The notes under the pieces: generated by a model
Seen by the model: only the letters and a program-made list of their open reading frames with translations
The model's database searches: none
Told to the model about the DNA's origin: nothing
Shown: positions 12,734 to 24,773 of the stretch, piece by piece
Numbering within the stretch: position 1 is the stretch's first letter
Layout of the letters: every line of letters begins with the position of its first letter
Program-made: the position numbers and the translations under genes
Source: Gordius sp. MW1
Lineage: Eukaryota > Nematomorpha > Gordioida > Gordea > Gordiidae
Direction of reading: 5' to 3'
NCBI GenBank assembly: GCA_964036665.1
Contig: OZ038532.1
Location: 13,534,537-13,598,536, forward strand
Length of the DNA: 64,000 bases

Positions 12734-13071
12734 AATCAAGAATAATAGGATTCTCAAATTGGCTTACTTTTATATATTTTTTCTTTCACATAGAATCGAA
12801 AAAAATAAATAATTTTACTTCAAAATTTTTCACATATTTTTCTTTCAAACGTATGCATCCGATGAAAGTTGTCGTTTTCAGACGTGGTTTCGATGATAAA
12901 AGTAAAAATTTATCAGAATCAGTGAAATGTTACTTTAAAATCATGATCGCATGGTGCATTTTTGAAAAATTAAGCACTCACGTTGCGATACAACAAACTA
13001 ATCGCAACAATAAAACGTTGTCTTTTGTCAAAATGATAGTTATCGCAGCTTAAAACCTCTTTTGGGAAGTC
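12734..13071. repeat. 338-bp monomer with 6-bp deletion
   Basis: TATATTTTTTCTTTCACATAG at about 12774-12794 lacks the CATGCT that normally precedes CTTTCACATAG. The homologous monomer at 17541 is full length, so the loss occurred after the ten-monomer block was duplicated. Confidence 0.88.
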
Positions 13072-14795
13072 AATCAAGGATAATAGGATTCTCAAATTGG
13101 CTTACTTTTATATATTTTTTCATGCTCTTTCACATAGAATCGAAAAAAATAAATATTTTTACCCTAAAATTTTTCACATATTTTTCTTTCAAACGTATGC
13201 ATCCGATGAAAGTTGTCGTTTTCAGACGTGGTTTCGATGATAAAAAGTTTAAATTTATCAGAATCAGAAAACTATTACTTTAAAATCATGATCGCATAGT
13301 GCATTTTTGAAAAATTAAGCACTCACGTTGCGATACAACAAACTAATCGCAACAATAAAACGTTGTCTTTTGTCAAAATGATAGTTCTCGCAGCTTAAAA
13401 CCTCTTTTGGGAAGTCAATCAAGGATAATAGGATTCTCAAATTGGCTTACTTTTATATATTTTTTCATGCTCTTTCACATAGAATCGAAAAAAATAAATA
13501 TTTTTACCTCAAAATTTTTCACATATTTTTCTTTCAAACGTATGCATCCGATGGAAGTTGTCGTTTTCAGACGTGGTATCGATGATAAAAGTAAAAATTT
13601 ATCAGAATCAGAGAAATGTTACTTTAAAATTATGATCGCATGGTGCATTTTTGAAAAATTAAGCACTCACGTTGCGATACAACAAACTAATCGCAACAAT
13701 AAAACGTTGTCTTTTGTCAAAATGATAGTTTTCGCAGCTTAAAACCTCTTTTGGGAAGTCAATCAAGGATAATAGGATTCTCAAATTGGCTTACTTTTAT
13801 ATATTTTTTCATGCTCTTTCACATAGAATTGAAAAAAATAAATATTTTTACCTCAAAAATTTTCACATATTTTTCTTTCACACGTATGCATCCGATGAAA
13901 GTTGTTGTTTTCAGACGTGGTTTCGATGATATAAAGTAAAAATTTATCAGAATCAGAAAACTATAACTTTAAAATCATGATCGCATAGTGCATTTTTGAA
14001 AAATTAAGCACTCACGTTGCAATACAACAAACTAATCGCAACAATAAAACATTGTCTTTTGTCAAAATGATAGTTCTCGCAGCTTAAAACCTCTTTTCGG
14101 AAGTCAATCGAGGATAATAGGATTCTCAAATTGGCTTACTTTTATATATTTTTTCATGCTCTTTAACATAGAATCGAAAAAAAAAAATATTTTTACCTCA
14201 AAATTTTTCACATATTTTTCTTTCAAACGTATGCATCCGATGAAAGTTGTCGTTTTCAGACGTGGTTTCGATGATAAAAAGTTTAAATTTATCAGAATCA
14301 GAATACTATTACTTTAAAATCATGATCGCATAGTGCATTTTTGAAAAATTAAGCACTCACGTTGCGATACAACAAACTAATCGCAACGATAAAACGTTGT
14401 CTTTTGTCAAAATCATAGTTCTCGCAGCTTAAAACCTCTTTTCGGAAGTCAATCGAGGATAATAGGATTCTCAAATTGGCTTACTTTTATATATTTTTTC
14501 ATGCTCTTTCACATAGAATCGAAAAAAATAAATATTTTTACCTCAAAATTTTTCACATATTTTTCTTTGAACCGTATTCATCCGATGAAAGATGTCGTTT
14601 TCAGGCGTGGTTTCTATGATCCCAAGTAAAAATTTATCAGAATTTGAAAACTATTACTTTGAAATCATTATCGCATAGAGCCATTTTCAAAAATTAAGCA
14701 CTCACGTTGCGATACAACAAACTAATCGCAACAATAAAACGTTGTCTTTTGTTAAAATGATCGTTCTCGCAGCTTAAAACCTCTTTTCGGAAGTC

Positions 14796-16173
14796 AATCG
14801 AGGATAATAGGATTCTCAAATTGGCTTACTTTTATATATTTTTTCATGCTCTTTCACATAGAATCGAAAAAAATAAATATTTTTATCTCAAAATTTTTCA
14901 CATATTTTTCTTTGAACCGTATTCATCCGATGAAAGTTGTCGCTTTCAGACGTGGTTTCTATGATCCCAAGTAAAAATTTATCAGAATCAGAAAAATATT
15001 ACTTTGAAATCATGATCGCATAGTGCATTTTTGAAAAATTAAGCACTCACGTTGCGATACAACAAACTAATCGCAACAATAAAACGTTGTCTTTTGTCAA
15101 AATGATAGTTCTCGCAGCTTAAAACCTCTTTTCGGAAGTCAATCGAGGATAATAGGATTCTCAAATTGGCTTACTTTTATATATTTTTTCATGCTCTTTC
15201 ACATAGAATCGAAAAAAATAAATATTTTACCTCAAAATTTTCACATATTTTTCTTTCAAACGTATGCATCCGATGAAAGTTGTCGTTTTCAGACGTGGTT
15301 TCGATGATAAAAAGTAAAAATTTATCAGAATCAGAATACAATTACTTTAAAATCATGATCGCATAGTGCATTTTTCAAAAATTAAGCACTCACGTTGCGT
15401 TACAACAAACTAATCGTAACAATAAAACGTTGTCTTTTGTCAAAATGATAGTTCTCGCAGCTTAAAACCTCTTTTCGGAAGTCAATCGAGGATAATAGGA
15501 TTCTCAAATTGGCTTACTTTTATATATTTTTTCATGCTCTTTCACATAGAATCGAAAAAAATAAATATTTTTACCTCAAAACTTTTCACATATTTTTCTT
15601 TGAACCGTATTCATCCGATGAAAGTTGTCGTTTTCAGACGTGGTTTCTATGATCCCAAGTAAAAATTTATCAGAATCTGAAAACTATTACTTTGAAATCA
15701 TGATCGCATAGATCCATTTTCAAAAATTAAGCACTCACGTTGCGATACAACAAACTAATCGCAACAATAAAACGTTGTCTTTTGTTAAAATGATCGTTCT
15801 CGCAGCTTAAAACCTCTTTTCGGAAGTCAATCGAGGATAATAGGATTCTCAAATTGGCTTACTTTTATATATTTTTTCATGCTCTTTCACATAGAATCGA
15901 AAAAAATAAATATTTTTACCTCAAAACTTTTCACATATTTTTCTTTGAACCGTATTCATCCGATGAAAGTTGTTGTTTTCAGACGTGGTTTCGATGATAT
16001 AAAGTAAAAATTTATCAGAATCAGAAAACTATAACTTTAAAATCATGATCGCATAGTGCATTTTTGAAAAATTAAGCACTCACGTTGCAATACAACAAAC
16101 TAATCGCAACAATAAAACGTTGTCTTTTGTCAAAATTATAGTTCTCGCAGCTTAAAACCCCTTTTCGGAAGTC
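14796..16173. repeat. Satellite monomers 44-47 between the two ten-monomer blocks
   Basis: Monomer starts: 14796, 15141, 15484, 15829. The first two resemble the pair at 12046 and 12391. The monomer at 15829 is a mosaic: its left half is class II (GAACCGTATTCATCC), then it switches to GTTGTTG, GATATAAAG and GCAATAC, which are markers of the subtype at 13761 and 18575. Confidence 0.85.
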
Positions 16174-19100
16174 AATCGAGGATAATAGGATTCTCAAATT
16201 GGCTTACTTTTATATATTTTTTCATGCTCTTTCACATATAATCGAAAAAAATAAATATTTTTACCTCAAAATTTTTCACATATTTTTCTTTCAACCTATG
16301 CATCCGGTGAAAGTTGTCGTTTTCAGACGTGGTTTCGATGATAAAAAGTAAAAATTTATCAGAATCAGAAAACTATTACTTTAAAATCATGATCGCATAG
16401 TGCATTTTTGAAAAATTAAGCCCTCACGTTGCGATACAACAAACTAATCGCAACAATAAAACGTTGTCTTTTGTCAAAATGATAGTTCTCGCAGCTTAAA
16501 ATCTCTTTTCGGAAGTCAATCGAGGATAATAGGATTCTCAAATTGGCTTACTTTTATATATTTTTTCATGCTCTTTCACATAGAATCGAAAAATATAAGT
16601 ATTTTTACCTCAAAATTTTTTCTTTCAACCGTATGCATCCGATGAAAGTTGTCGTTTTCAGACGTGGTTTCGATGATAAAAAGTAAAAATTTATCAGAAT
16701 CAGAAAACTATTACTTTGAAATCATGATCGCATAGAGCCATTTTCAAAAATTAAGCACTCACGTTGCGATACAACAAACTAATCGCAACAATAAAACGTT
16801 GTCTTTTGTTAAAATGATCGTTCTCGCAGCTTAAAACCTCTTTTCGGAAGTCAATCGAGGATAATAGGATTCTCAAATTGGCTAACTTTCATATATTTTT
16901 TCATGCTCTTTCACATAGATTCGAAAAAAATAAATATTTTTATCTCAAAATTTTTCACATATTTTTCTTTGAACCGTATTCATCCGATGAAAGTTGTCGT
17001 TTTCAGACGTGGTTTCTATGATCCCAAGTAAAAATTTATCAGAATCAGAAAAATATTACTTTGAAATCATGATCGCATAGTGCATTTTTGAAAAATTAAG
17101 CACTCACGTTGCGATACAACAAACTAATCGCAACAATAAAACGTTGTCTTTTGTCAAAATGATAGTTCTCGCAGCTTAAAACCTCTTTTCGGAAGTCAAT
17201 CGAGGATAATAGGATTCTCAAATTGGCTTACTTTTATATATTTTTTCATGCTCTTTCACATAGAATCGAAAAAAATAAATATTTTACCTCAAAATTTTCA
17301 CATATTTTTCTTTCAAACGTATGCATCCGATGAAAGTTGTCGTTTTCAGACGTGGTTTCGATGATAAAAAGTAAAAATTTATCAGAATCAGAATACTATT
17401 ACTTTAAAATCATGATCGCATAGTGCATTTTTCAAAAATTAAGCACTCACGTTGCGATACAACAAACTAATCGCAACAATAAAACGTTGTCTTTTGTCAA
17501 AATGATAGTTCTCGCAGCTTAAAACCTCTTTTCGGAAGTCAATCAAGAATAATAGGATTCTCAAATTGGCTTACTTTTATATATTTTTTCATGCTCTTTC
17601 ACATAGAATCGAAAAAAATAAATAATTTTACTTCAAAATTTTTCACATATTTTTCTTTCAAACGTATGCATCCGATGAAAGTTGTCGTTTTCAGACGTGG
17701 TTTCGATGATAAAAGTAAAAATTTATCAGAATCAGTGAAATGTTACTTTAAAATCATGATCGCATGGTGCATTTTTGAAAAATTAAGCACTCACGTTGCG
17801 ATACAACAAACTAATCGCAACAATAAAACGTTGTCTTTTGTCAAAATGATAGTTCTCGCAGCTTAAAACCTCTTTTGGGAAGTCAATCAAGGATAATAGG
17901 ATTCTCAAATTGGCTTACTTTTATATATTTTTTCATGCTCTTTCACATAGAATCGAAAAAAATAAATATTTTTACCTCAAAATTTTTCACATATTTTTCT
18001 TTCAAACGTATGCATCCGATGAAAGTTGTCGTTTTCAGACGTGGTTTCGATGATAAAAAGTTTAAATTTATCAGAATCAGAAAACTATTACTTTAAAATC
18101 ATGATCGCATAGTGCATTTTTGAAAAATTAAGCACTCACGTTGCGATACAACAAACTAATCGCAACAATAAAACGTTGTCTTTTGTCAAAATGATAGTTC
18201 TCGCAGCTTAAAACCTCTTTTGGGAAGTCAATCAAGGATAATAGGATTCTCAAATTGGCTTACTTTTATATATTTTTTCATGCTCTTTCACATAGAATCG
18301 AAAAAAATAAATATTTTTACCTCAAAATTTTTCACATATTTTTCTTTCAAACGTATGCATCCGATGAAAGTTGTCGTTTTCAGACGTGGTTTCGATGATA
18401 AAAAGTTTAAATTTATCAGAATCAGAAAACTATTACTTTAAAATCATGATCGCATAGTGCATTTTTGAAAAATTAAGCACTCACGTTGCGATACAACAAA
18501 CTAATCGCAACAATAAAACGTTGTCTTTTGTCAAAATGATAGTTCTCGCAGCTTAAAACCTCTTTTGGGAAGTCAATCAAGGATAATAGGATTCTCAAAT
18601 TGGCTTACTTTTATATATTTTTTCATGCTCTTTCACATAGAATTGAAAAAAATAAATATTTTTACCTCAAAAATTTTCACATATTTTTCTTTCACACGTA
18701 TGCATCCGATGAAAGTTGTTGTTTTCAGACGTGGTTTCGATGATATAAAGTAAAAATTTATCAGAATCAGAAAACTATAACTTTAAAATCATGATCGCAT
18801 AGTGCATTTTTGAAAAATTAAGCACTCACGTTGCAATACAACAAACTAATCGCAACAATAAAACGTTGTCTTTTGTCAAAATGATAGTTCTCGCAGCTTA
18901 AAACCTCTTTTCGGAAGTCAATCGAGGATAATAGGATTCTCAAATTGGCTTACTTTTATATATTTTTTCATGCTCTTTCACATAGAATCGAAAAAAAAAA
19001 TATTTTTACCTCAAAATTTTTCACATATTTTTCTTTCAAACGTATGCATCCGATGAAAGTTGTCGTTTTCAGACGTGGTTTCGATGATAAAAAGTTTAAA

Positions 19101-19608
19101 TTTATCAGAATCAGAATACTATTACTTTAAAATCATGATCGCATAGTGCATTTTTGAAAAATTAAGCACTCACGTTGCGATACAACAAACTAATCGCAAC
19201 GATAAAACGTTGTCTTTTGTCAAAATCATAGTTCTCGCAGCTTAAAACCTCTTTTCGGAAGTCAATCGAGGATAATAGGATTCTCAAATTGGCTTACTTT
19301 TATATATTTTTTCATGCTCTTTCACATAGAATCGAAAAAAATAAATATTTTTACCTCAAAATTTTTCACATATTTTTCTTTGAACCGTATTCATCCGATG
19401 AAAGATGTCGTTTTCAGGCGTGGTTTCTATGATCCCAAGTAAAAATTTATCAGAATTTGAAAACTATTACTTTGAAATCATTATCGCATAGAGCCATTTT
19501 CAAAAATTAAGCACTCACGTTGCGATACAACAAACTAATCGCAACAATAAAACGTTGTCTTTAGTTAAAATGATCGTTCTCGCAGCTTAAAACCTCTTTT
19601 CGGAAGTC
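16174..19608. repeat. Ten-monomer block, copy 2 (monomers 48-57)
   Basis: Monomer starts: 16174, 16518, 16853, 17198, 17541, 17885, 18230, 18575, 18920, 19264. It is the second copy of the block at 11367-14795. The adjacent monomers at 17885 and 18230 look identical (same TTTGGGAAG entry, CAAACG, AAAAAGTTTAAA), a single-monomer tandem duplication or conversion. Its right part overlaps the start of the 3.1-kb duplication. Confidence 0.85.
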
Positions 19609-21673
19609 AATCGAGGATAATAGGATTCTCAAATTGGCTTACTTTTATATATTTTTTCATGCTCTTTCACATAGAATCGAAAAAAATAAATATTTTTACC
19701 CCAAAATTTTTCACATATTTTTCTTTGAACCGTATTCATCCCATGAAAGATTTCGTTTTCAGACGTGGTTTCTATGATCCCAAGTAAAAATTTATCAGAA
19801 TCTGAAAACTGTTACTTTGAAATCATGATCGCATAGAGCCATTTTCAAAAATTAAGCACTCACGTTGCGATCACCAAACTAATCGCAACAATAAAACGTT
19901 GTCTTTTGTCAAAATGATAGTTCTCGCAGCTTAAAACCTCTTTTCGGAAGTCAATCGAGGATAATAGGATTCTCAAATTGGCTTACTTTTATATATTTTT
20001 TCATGCTCTTTCACATAGAATCGAAAAAAATAAATATTTTTACCTCAAAATTTTTTACATATTTTTCTTTCAACCGTATGCATCCGATGAAAGTTGTCGT
20101 TTTCAGACGTGGTTTCGATGATAAAAAGTAAAAATTTATCAGAATCAGAAAACTATTACTTTAAAATCATGATCGCATAGTGCATTTTTGAAAAATTAAG
20201 CACTCACGTTGCGATACAACAAACTAATCGCATAAAACGTTGTCTTTTGTCAAAATGATAGTTCTCGCAGCTTAAAACCTCTTTTCGGAAGTCAATCGAG
20301 GATAATAGGATTCTCAAATTGGCTTACTTTTATATATTTTTTCATGCTCTTTCACATAGAATCGAAAAAAATAAATATTTTTACCTCAAAATTTTTCACA
20401 TATTTTTCTTTGAACCGGATTCATCCGATAAAAGATGTCGTTTTCAGGCGTGGTTTCTATGATTCCAAGTAAAAATCTATCAGAATCTGAAAACTATTAC
20501 TTTGAAATCATTATCGCATAGAGCCATTTTCAAAAATTAAGCACTTACGTTGCGATACAACAAACTAATCGCAACAATAAAACGTTGTCTTTTGTTAAAA
20601 TGATCGTTTTCGCAGCATAAAACCTCTTTTCGGAAGTCAATCGAGGATAATAGGATTCTCAAATTGGCTTACTTTTATATATTTTTTCATGCTCTTTCAC
20701 ATAGAATCGAAAAAAATAAATATTTTTATCTCAAAATTTTTCACATATTTTTCTTTGAACCGTATTCATCCGATGAAAGTTGTCGTTTTCAGACGTGGTT
20801 TCGATGATAAAAAGTAAAAATTTATCAGAATCAGAAAACTATTACTTTAAAATCATGATCGCATAGTGCATTTTTGAAAAATTAAGCACTCACGTTGAGA
20901 TACAACAAACTAATCGCAACAATAAAACGTTGTCTTTTGTCAAAATGATAGTTCTCGCAGCTTAAAACCTCTTTTCGGAAGTCAATCGAGGATAATAGGA
21001 TTCTCAAATTGGCTTACTTTTATATATTTTTTCATGCTCTTTCACATAGAATCGAAAAAAATAAATATTTTTACCTCAAAATTTTTCACATATTTTTCTT
21101 TGAACCGGATTCATCCGATTAAAGATGTCGTTTTCAGGCGTGGTTTCTATGATTCCAAGTAAAAATCTATCAGAATCTGAAAACTATTACTTTGAAATCA
21201 TTATCGCATAGAGCCATTTTCAAAAATTAAGCACTCACGTTGCGATACAACAAACTAATCGCAACAATAAAACGTTGTCTTTTGTTAAAATGATCGTTCT
21301 CGCAGCTTAAAACCTCTTTTCGGAAGTCAATCGAGGATAATAGGATTCTCAAATTGGCTTACTTTTATATATTTTTTCATGCTCTTTCACATAGAATCGA
21401 AAAAAATAAATATTTTTATCTCAAAATTTTTCACATATTTTTCTTTCACACGTATGCATCCGATGAAAGTTGTCGTTTTCAGACGTGGTTTCGATGATAA
21501 AAAGTTTAAATTTATCAGAATCAGAAAACTATTACTTTAAAATCATGATCGCATAGTGCATTTTTGAAAAATTAAGCACTCACGTTGCGATACAACAAAC
21601 TAATCGCAACAATAAAACGTTGTCTTTTGTCAAAATGATAGTTCTCGCAGCTTAAAACCTCTTTTGGGAAGTC
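18575..21673. repeat. 3.1-kb nine-monomer tandem duplication, copy 1
   Basis: Monomer starts: 18575, 18920, 19264, 19609, 19953, 20294, 20639, 20984, 21329. Each has a counterpart 3,099-3,100 bp downstream. Rare private variants are shared in order: CATTATCGC, CTTTAGTTAAAATG, TACCCCAAAA with CCATGAAAGATTTCG, GCGATCACCAAAC, the 4-bp deletion AATCGCATAAAACG, ACCGGATTCATCCGATAAAAG, GCAGCATAAAACC and GTTGAGATAC. The last monomer is a hybrid that marks the junction. Confidence 0.93.
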
Positions 21674-24600
21674 AATCAAGGATAATAGGATTCTCAAATT
21701 GGCTTACTTTTATATATTTTTTCATGCTCTTTCACATAGAATTGAAAAAAATAAATATTTTTACCTCAAAAATTTTCACATATTTTTCTTTCACACGTAT
21801 GCATCCGATGAAAGTTGTTGTTTTCAGACGTGGTTTCGATGATATAAAGTAAAAATTTATCAGAATCAGAAAACTATAACTTTAAAATCATGATCGCATA
21901 GTGCATTTTTGAAAAATTAAGCACTCACGTTGCAATACAACAAACTAATCGCAACAATAAAACGTTGTCTTTTGTCAAAATGATAGTTCTCGCAGCTTAA
22001 AACCTCTTTTCGGAAGTCAATCGAGGATAATAGGATTCTCAAATTGGCTTACTTTTATATATTTTTTCATGCTCTTTCACATAGAATCGAAAAAAAAAAA
22101 TATTTTTACCTCAAAATTTTTCACATATTTTTCTTTCAAACGTATGCATCCGATGAAAGTTGTCGTTTTCAGACGTGGTTTCGATGATAAAAAGTTTAAA
22201 TTTATCAGAATCAGAATACTATTACTTTAAAATCATGATCGCATAGTGCATTTTTGAAAAATTAAGCACTCACGTTGCGATACAACAAACTAATCGCAAC
22301 GATAAAACGTTGTCTTTTGTCAAAATCATAGTTCTCGCAGCTTAAAACCTCTTTTCGGAAGTCAATCGAGGATAATAGGATTCTCAAATTGGCTTACTTT
22401 TATATATTTTTTCATGCTCTTTCACATAGAATCGAAAAAAATAAATATTTTTACCTCAAAATTTTTCACATATTTTTCTTTGAACCGTATTCATCCGATG
22501 AAAGATGTCGTTTTCAGGCGTGGTTTCTATGATCCCAAGTAAAAATTTATCAGAATTTGAAAACTATTACTTTGAAATCATTATCGCATAGAGCCATTTT
22601 CAAAAATTAAGCACTCACGTTGCGATACAACAAACTAATCGCAACAATAAAACGTTGTCTTTAGTTAAAATGATCGTTCTCGCAGCTTAAAACCTCTTTT
22701 CGGAAGTCAATCGAGGATAATAGGATTCTCAAATTGGCTTACTTTTATATATTTTTTCATGCTCTTTCACATAGAATCGAAAAAAATAAATATTTTTACC
22801 CCAAAATTTTTCACATATTTTTCTTTGAACCGTATTCATCCCATGAAAGATTTCGTTTTCAGACGTGGTTTCTATAATCCCAAGTAAAAATTTATCAGAA
22901 TCTGAAAACTGTTACTTTGAAATCATGATCGCATAGAGCCATTTTCAAAAATTAAGCACTCACGTTGCGATCACCAAACTAATCGCAACAATAAAACGTT
23001 GTCTTTTGTCAAAATGATAGTTCTCGCAGCTTAAAACCTCTTTTCGGAAGTCAATCGAGGATAATAGGATTCTCAAATTGGCTTACTTTTATATATTTTT
23101 TCATGCTCTTTCACATAGAATCGAAAAAAATAAATATTTTTACCTCAAAATTTTTTACATATTTTTCTTTCAACCGTATGCATCCGATGAAAGTTGTCGT
23201 TTTCAGACGTGGTTTCGATGATAAAAAGTAAAAATTTATCAGAATCAGAAAACTATTACTTTAAAATCATGATCGCATAGTGCATTTTTGAAAAATTAAG
23301 CACTCACGTTGCGATACAACAAACTAATCGCATAAAACGTTGTCTTTTGTCAAAATGATAGTTCTCGCAGCTTAAAACCTCTTTTCGGAAGTCAATCGAG
23401 GATAATAGGATTCTCAAATTGGCTTACTTTTATATATTTTTTCATGCTCTTTCACATAGAATCGAAAAAAATAAATATTTTTACCTCAAAATTTTTCACA
23501 TATTTTTCTTTGAACCGGATTCATCCGATAAAAGATGTCGTTTTCAGGCGTGGTTTCTATGATTCCAAGTAAAAATCTATCAGAATCTGAAAACTATTAC
23601 TTTGAAATCATTATCGCATAGAGCCATTTTCAAAAATTAAGCACTTACGTTGCGATACAACAAACTAATCGCAACAATAAAACGTTGTCTTTTGTTAAAA
23701 TGATCGTTTTCGCAGCATAAAACCTCTTTTCGGAAGTCAATCGAGGATAATAGGATTCTCAAATTGGCTTACTTTTATATATTTTTTCATGCTCTTTCAC
23801 ATAGAATCGAAAAAAATAAATATTTTTATCTCAAAATTTTTCACATATTTTTCTTTGAACCGTATTCATCCGATGAAAGTTGTCGTTTTCAGACGTGGTT
23901 TCGATGATAAAAAGTAAAAATTTATCAGAATCAGAAAACTATTACTTTAAAATCATGATCGCATAGTGCATTTTTGAAAAATTAAGCACTCACGTTGAGA
24001 TACAACAAACTAATCGCAACAATAAAACGTTGTCTTTTGTCAAAATGATAGTTCTCGCAGCTTAAAACCTCTTTTCGGAAGTCAATCGAGGATAATAGGA
24101 TTCTCAAATTGGCTTACTTTTATATATTTTTTCATGCTCTTTCACATAGAATCGAAAAAAATAAATATTTTTACCTCAAAATTTTTCACATATTTTTCTT
24201 TGAACCGGATTCATCCGATTAAAGATGTCGTTTTCAGGCGTGGTTTCTATGATTCCAAGTAAAAATCTATCAGAATCTGAAAACTATTACTTTGAAATCA
24301 TTATCGCATAGAGCCATTTTCAAAAATTAAGCACTCACGTTGCGATACAACAAACTAATCGCAACAATAAAACGTTGTCTTTTGTTAAAATGATCGTTCT
24401 CGCAGCTTAAAACCTCTTTTCGGAAGTCAATCGAGGATAATAGGATTCTCAAATTGGCTTACTTTTATATATTTTTTCATGCTCTTTCACATAGAATCGA
24501 AAAAAATAAATATTTTTATCTCAAAATTTTTCACATATTTTTCTTTGAACCGTATTCATCCGATGAAAGTTGTCGTTTTCAGACGCGGTTTCTATGATCC

Positions 24601-24773
24601 CAAGTAAAAATTTATCAGAATCTGAAAACTATTACTTTGAAATCATGATCGCATAGAGCCATTTTCAAAAATTAAGCACTCACGTTGCGATACAACAAAC
24701 TAATCGCAACAATAAAGCGTTGTCTTTTGTTAAAATGATCGTTCTCGCAGCTTAAAACCTCTTTTCGGAAGTC
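21674..24773. repeat. 3.1-kb nine-monomer tandem duplication, copy 2
   Basis: Monomer starts: 21674, 22019, 22364, 22709, 23053, 23394, 23739, 24084, 24429. Only very few differences from copy 1 were seen: one extra A in the A-run near 22090, and CTATAATCCC near 22873 in place of CTATGATCCC. The match holds into the first part of the monomer at 24429 and then ends, because that monomer continues as class II with GACGCGG while 21329 continues as class I. Confidence 0.93.

Larger units (their letters stand above)
11367..14795. repeat. Ten-monomer block, copy 1 (monomers 34-43)
   Basis: Monomer starts: 11367, 11711, 12046, 12391, 12734, 13072, 13417, 13761, 14106, 14451. The same monomer order is found at 16174-19608, offset 4,807 bp at the left end and 4,813-4,814 bp after a 6-bp deletion in the monomer at 12734. 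Shared markers in order are TATAATCG with CCGGTG, the short 335-bp monomer, GGCTAACTTTCATAT, CAATCAAGAATAAT, GAATTG with GATATAAAG, and AAAAAGTTTAAA. The copies have diverged by scattered substitutions, for example GATGGAAG in the monomer at 13417. Confidence 0.85.

Noticed and set aside
13407-13742. Open frames of 60-111 codons recurring throughout on the plus strand, such as this 111-codon one
   Set aside because: They are the same few translations read from the same place in each monomer. Most lack an ATG start and depend on TTG codons (TTGGGAAGT, TTGGCTTAC, TTGCGATAC, TTGCAGCTT). The longest exist only where a stop happens to be mutated. Small indels shift the frame freely between neighbouring monomers, so there is no sign of coding constraint.
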